Part shown: piece by piece, positions 7,015-10,151 of the stretch
Layout of the letters: each line of letters starts with the position of its first letter
How positions within the stretch are numbered: position 1 is the stretch's first letter
Origin: Leptolyngbyaceae cyanobacterium SM1_3_5
GTDB taxonomy: Bacteria > Cyanobacteriota > Cyanobacteriia > Elainellales > Elainellaceae
Length of the DNA: 10,151 bases
Reading direction: 5' to 3'
Assembly: GCA_012031475.1 (NCBI GenBank)
Contig: JAAUTJ010000115.1
Coordinates: 1 to 10,151, forward strand
Translations under genes and position numbers: made by a program
The notes under the pieces: generated by a model
Seen by the model: the letters and a program-made list of their open reading frames with translations, nothing else
Database searches by the model: none
Told to the model about the DNA's origin: nothing

Positions 7015-7191
7015 GGCGACACCGAGTGAGCGTTTCAAAACATGCCCTAGAGCGATCGATCCGTAACTTTCTTAACCCACAAAAAACGGCTTCCCTGGCA
7101 TGGTGGACAATAGAGGAACGATCGCAACTTGGAAAAACGGGCGATCGGGTGCCGTTAACATTCATTGAAAACATTGGCTAAAGAGGACTTT

Positions 7192-8667
7192 ATGGAAGCG
7201 AAGTTCACGCACTATCCGATGGTGATCGGCGAAGAACTAGTGACGACGGGCAGCGAAGACTTGATCGATCCGGCAACGGGAGAGGTGTTTGCAACGGTGG
7301 CAATGGGAACGGCTGAAGATGTCGATCGCGCCGTTGCCGTTGCCAAGCAAGCGCAGGTCGAGTGGGGCGCACTGTCGTATGGCGAACGCAGTGCGGCTTT
7401 GATGAAGTTTGCCGATGCGCTGGAAGCCAAATCCGAGCAGCTTGCCCAACTGGAAAGCCAAAACGCCGGAAAGCCGCTGAAGCTTTCGATCAATAGCGAT
7501 GTTCCGTTTGCGATCGACAACCTGCGCTATTTTGCTGCCAGCGTCCGCCGTCAGGAAGGAGCCGCAGCCGGAAGCTACATTCCCGGATATACGAGCATAT
7601 TGCGGCGAGAACCGATCGGCGTGGTGGGTGCGATTACGCCCTGGAACTATCCGTTCATGATGGCGATTTGGAAGCTGGGTCCGGCTTTGGCTGCGGGCAA
7701 TGCGGTTGTGATCAAGCCCGCGCCGAATACGCCTGCAACAACGATCGAACTGGCGAAAATTGCGCTGGAATCTGGCTTTCCACCCGGACTGATCAACGTC
7801 GTCACCGGAGGCGCAGAAGTCGGAGAAGCGATCTGCACCCATCCCGACATCCGCATGGTCAGCTTCACGGGCAGTACGCGAACCGGAAAGCGCGTCGCAG
7901 AACTGGCAAGCCCGCTGGTGAAGCGCGTCACCTTGGAACTGGGCGGCAAAGCGCCGTTCGTTGTGTTTGCGGATGCGGACATTGAAGCGGCAGCCAATGG
8001 CGCGGTCGTCGCCTGCTATGCGAACAGCGGTCAAGACTGCACGGCGGCAACGCGAATTTACGTGCAAAACGAAGTGTTCGATCAGTTTCTCGATCGCTTC
8101 GTTGCCTTGTCCAAACAGGTGCGCGTCGGCAATCCGTTCGACGAGGGAACCGATCTTGGTCCCTTGGTCAGCAAGGTGCATCAAACCAAAGTCCACAGCA
8201 TGGTCGAGGAAGCCAAGCAGCAAGGCGTGAAAGTGGCGATCGGTGGCGAAAAGCCGGAAACGCCCGGATTCTTCTACCCGCCGACGATTCTGGTTGATCC
8301 GCCGCAGGATGCAAGCTGCGTCCAAGACGAAATTTTTGGGCCTGTGGCGATCGTCAAGCATTTCTCGGACGAAGCCGAAGCCATTCACCTCGCCAATGAC
8401 ATCGCCTATGGACTGGCCGGAAGCTGCTGGACAACGAACGTGCAGCGATCGATGCGGATGGCGGCGGCGATGGAGTGCGGCACGGTTTGGATTAACGACC
8501 ATTTGCCGATCGCCAGCGAAATGCCGCACGGCGGCTTCAAGCAAAGCGGCGTCGGCAAAGATATGTCGCACTATGCGCTCGAAGAATACACGATCGTCAA
8601 GCACGTTGTCTTTGACATGACGGGTGATCAGCGCAAAGGCTGGCACTCCGCGATCTTCGGAGATTAG
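7192..8667 (+). CDS. Aldehyde dehydrogenase, gamma-aminobutyraldehyde dehydrogenase (PatD/YdcW)-like
   Basis: NAD(P)-dependent oxidation of an aldehyde to a carboxylate in the cytoplasm. The 491-residue length and motifs are those of a complete ALDH: TPWNYP (149-154, with the oxyanion Asn152), the Rossmann segment FTGSTRTG (225-232), general base E249 in LELGGK and catalytic C283 in SGQDCTAATR; the 34-residue Glu-Cys spacing is standard. The signature segments SGQDCTAATRIY and SEMPHGGFKQSGVGKDMSHY closely resemble E. coli PatD, which converts 4-aminobutyraldehyde to GABA in putrescine breakdown. Betaine aldehyde or another amino-aldehyde remains possible. The start at 7192 is preferred because GAGG at 7183-7186 precedes it by five bases; the in-frame TTG at 7165 has no such site. 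No putrescine transaminase is adjacent, so the pathway cannot be confirmed from context. Confidence 0.88.
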   Translation: MEAKFTHYPMVIGEELVTTGSEDLIDPATGEVFATVAMGTAEDVDRAVAVAKQAQVEWGALSYGERSAALMKFADALEAKSEQLAQLESQNAGKPLKLSINSDVPFAIDNLRYFAASVRRQEGAAAGSYIPGYTSILRREPIGVVGAITPWNYPFMMAIWKLGPALAAGNAVVIKPAPNTPATTIELAKIALESGFPPGLINVVTGGAEVGEAICTHPDIRMVSFTGSTRTGKRVAELASPLVKRVTLELGGKAPFVVFADADIEAAANGAVVACYANSGQDCTAATRIYVQNEVFDQFLDRFVALSKQVRVGNPFDEGTDLGPLVSKVHQTKVHSMVEEAKQQGVKVAIGGEKPETPGFFYPPTILVDPPQDASCVQDEIFGPVAIVKHFSDEAEAIHLANDIAYGLAGSCWTTNVQRSMRMAAAMECGTVWINDHLPIASEMPHGGFKQSGVGKDMSHYALEEYTIVKHVVFDMTGDQRKGWHSAIFGD

Positions 8668-8730
8668 CGCTACGGTGGAAAGCGATCGCCTCAAACGGAG
8701 CGATCGCGACATTGCACTCGTCGCAACAGT

Positions 8731-8854
8731 GCCCGGAAATCAATTTCCGGGCTAAAAGCGCAAACCCGTTCAAACGGGTTACAGCCCTTGCATGATTTCG
8801 TTCTCAGTCAGTTTCAACTGACTTCAGCTTTTAGCCCGAATTTTAATTCAGGGC
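8731..8854. repeat. Nested four-hairpin palindromic element
   Basis: The gap 8668-8944 holds a dense set of perfect or near-perfect palindromes with 2-nt spacers: GCCCGGAAAT/ATTTCCGGGC (8731-8740, 8743-8752), AACCCGTT/AACGGGTT (8763-8770, 8773-8780), AGTCAGTT/AACTGACT (8806-8813, 8816-8823) and GCCCGAATT/AATTCAGGGC (8834-8842, 8845-8854, with a single bulged A). In addition CGGGCTAAAAGC (8748-8759) is the exact reverse complement of GCTTTTAGCCCG (8827-8838), so the outer hairpins can rearrange into one long stem enclosing the inner two. It resembles a small non-autonomous repeat (REP/MITE-like) of cyanobacteria; it could also terminate the dehydrogenase transcript. Two HIP1 sites (near 8682 and 8699) lie just before it. 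No target-site duplication was evident. Confidence 0.75.
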
Positions 8855-8944
8855 GATTCTCGCTTCCAGACATCCGCAGAGTTCGCATTGTTGAATCAGT
8901 TGGCTGCTGTTAGATCAGTGAATGTCGATCGCTCCTCCTTACTC

Positions 8945-10120
8945 ATGCCACACCGTCCGATCTATCTCGACTGTCACGCCACGACGCCGATCGATCCGAT
9001 CGTGCTAGAGGCGATGCTGCCCTACTTCACCACTCAGTTTGGCAATCCGGCCAGCAATACGCATATCTACGGCTGGGAAGCGGAAAGCGCCATTAAACAG
9101 GCGCGATCGATCTTGGCTGAATCGATCGGCGCAACGCCCGAAGAAATCGTCTTCACCAGCGGCGCAACCGAAGCAAATAATCTCGCAATTAAGGGCGTGG
9201 CGGAAGCGTATTTCGATCGCGGTCGCCACATCATCACTGTGGCAACTGAACATAACGCCGTTCTTGATCCTTGCCGCTATCTTCAGTCGATCGGCTTTGA
9301 GGTGACGATTCTCCCCGTGCAGCCCGACGGCCTGATCGATTTGGCTGAGCTTGAACAGGCGTTTCGCCCGGATACAATTCTCGTTTCAGTGATGACGGCA
9401 AACAACGAGATTGGCGTCTTGCAGCCGATCGCCCAAATTGGCGCAATTTGCCGCAGCCGCAACGTGCTGTTTCACACCGATGCAGCGCAGGCGATCGGTA
9501 AAATTCCGATTGATGTCGATCGAATGTCGATCGATCTGATGTCGCTCACCGCTCACAAAGTCTACGGGCCAAAAGGCATCGGTGCGCTGTACGTTCGCAG
9601 GCGGAATCCGCGAGTCCAGCTTGCGCCACAGCTTCACGGTGGCGGACATGAGCGCGGAATGCGATCGGGCACGCTTTACCCGCCGCAGATTGTCGGCTTT
9701 GCCAAAGCGATCGAACTTGGAGTTTCGCAGCAAATCGAAGAATACAAGCAGACTTGGCTGTTGCGCGATCGCCTATGGACAAAACTCAGCGCGATCGACG
9801 GCGTTTTTCTCAATGGTCATTCCACCCAGCGACTGCCGGGAAATTTAAATGTGAGCATTGCGGACGTAGACGGTTCTGCCTTGCTGCTCGGCCTTCAGCC
9901 CGTCGTGGCGCTGTCGTCTGGGTCGGCCTGCACCAGCGCCAAAACCGAGCCGTCACACGTGCTGCGATCGATCGGACGCTCGAACGAGTTGGCTTACGCC
10001 TCGCTGCGATTTGGAATTGGGCGGTTCAACACCGAGGATGAGATCGATCGCGTGGCGGCAGTGGTGACTGAGACGATCACCGCGCTCCGCCAAGCTTCCC
10101 GCAGCTATAGCGGCAGATAG
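8945..10120 (+). CDS. iscS: Cysteine desulfurase (IscS/NifS-type, group I)
   Basis: Pyridoxal-phosphate enzyme that takes sulfur from cysteine, forming alanine and an enzyme persulfide, to supply Fe-S clusters and thio-modifications. The protein is 391 residues and complete: YLDCHATTP at the N-terminus, EHN at 102-104 with H103 stacking on the cofactor, HTDAAQ (D179), Schiff-base K205 in LTAHKVYGPKG, GGGHERGMRSGT, and the persulfide cysteine C329 in SSGSACTS, the extended-loop group I form. These positions match E. coli IscS (K206, C328). The start at 8945 gives the typical MPHRPIYLD beginning; the in-frame TTG at 8888 would add 19 unconserved residues, and neither has a clear ribosome binding site. 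No iscU, iscA or suf gene is adjacent within the window, so naming it iscS rather than nifS rests on sequence alone. Confidence 0.9.
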   Translation: MPHRPIYLDCHATTPIDPIVLEAMLPYFTTQFGNPASNTHIYGWEAESAIKQARSILAESIGATPEEIVFTSGATEANNLAIKGVAEAYFDRGRHIITVATEHNAVLDPCRYLQSIGFEVTILPVQPDGLIDLAELEQAFRPDTILVSVMTANNEIGVLQPIAQIGAICRSRNVLFHTDAAQAIGKIPIDVDRMSIDLMSLTAHKVYGPKGIGALYVRRRNPRVQLAPQLHGGGHERGMRSGTLYPPQIVGFAKAIELGVSQQIEEYKQTWLLRDRLWTKLSAIDGVFLNGHSTQRLPGNLNVSIADVDGSALLLGLQPVVALSSGSACTSAKTEPSHVLRSIGRSNELAYASLRFGIGRFNTEDEIDRVAAVVTETITALRQASRSYSGR

Positions 10121-10151
10121 CTTTTCTTCAGTTGGTCAAGCGCGACGGCTA

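Noticed and set aside
7237..8712. 491-codon minus-strand open frame opposite the aldehyde dehydrogenase
   Set aside because: It is a shadow of a GC-rich gene: low-complexity Arg/His-rich translation without domains, and the plus-strand frame contains all ALDH catalytic motifs.
8888..8944. TTG-initiated 19-residue extension of the cysteine desulfurase
   Set aside because: The added residues do not resemble the family N-terminus, which begins at MPHRPIYLD, and no ribosome binding site supports the TTG.

Overview
The window looks cyanobacterial. The palindrome GCGATCGC (HIP1, the classic over-represented cyanobacterial octamer) occurs roughly twenty times on both sides of gene boundaries, and the genes themselves (CoaR/CoaT, B12-riboswitch-controlled HupE, a cysteine desulfurase without isc partners) fit a filamentous or Leptolyngbya-like cyanobacterium. 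No phage, CRISPR, tRNA or insertion sequence gene is visible.

Layout: (1) 1-1395, minus: the N-terminal part of a membrane sensor (Cache-type extracellular domain, transmembrane helix, HAMP), running off the left edge and interrupted by two frameshifts. (2) 1698-4779: a divergent cobalt-resistance pair. coaR (minus) encodes a MerR DNA-binding domain fused to a precorrin-8X-methylmutase-like domain; coaT (plus) encodes a P1B-4 ATPase with an SPC metal-binding motif. A 9-8-9 dyad lies between them inside a promoter with a 20-bp spacer. coaR carries one frameshift and the 3' end of coaT carries three. (3) 4780-5622, minus: hupE, a Ni/Co permease, preceded by a cobalamin riboswitch; it converges on coaT with a shared hairpin terminator between. 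(4) 5740-6942, plus: a glutathione S-transferase-like protein with a long C-terminal extension. (5) 7192-8667, plus: an NAD(P)-dependent aldehyde dehydrogenase resembling gamma-aminobutyraldehyde dehydrogenase. (6) 8731-8854: a compact element of four short-loop hairpins with complementary ends, probably a dispersed repeat. (7) 8945-10120, plus: an IscS/NifS-type cysteine desulfurase.

Functional reading: the centre of the window is a cobalt homeostasis module in which import and export are each tied to vitamin B12. HupE would bring cobalt in and be switched off by cobalamin through its riboswitch. CoaR, whose sensor domain derives from a B12-biosynthesis enzyme, would switch on the exporter CoaT when cobalt is in excess. 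The family roles are established; the coupling in this organism is inference. The six reading-frame breaks all lie in the left half of the window, and at least four are apparent one-base losses within short A/T runs, so sequencing or assembly error has to be weighed against real decay.
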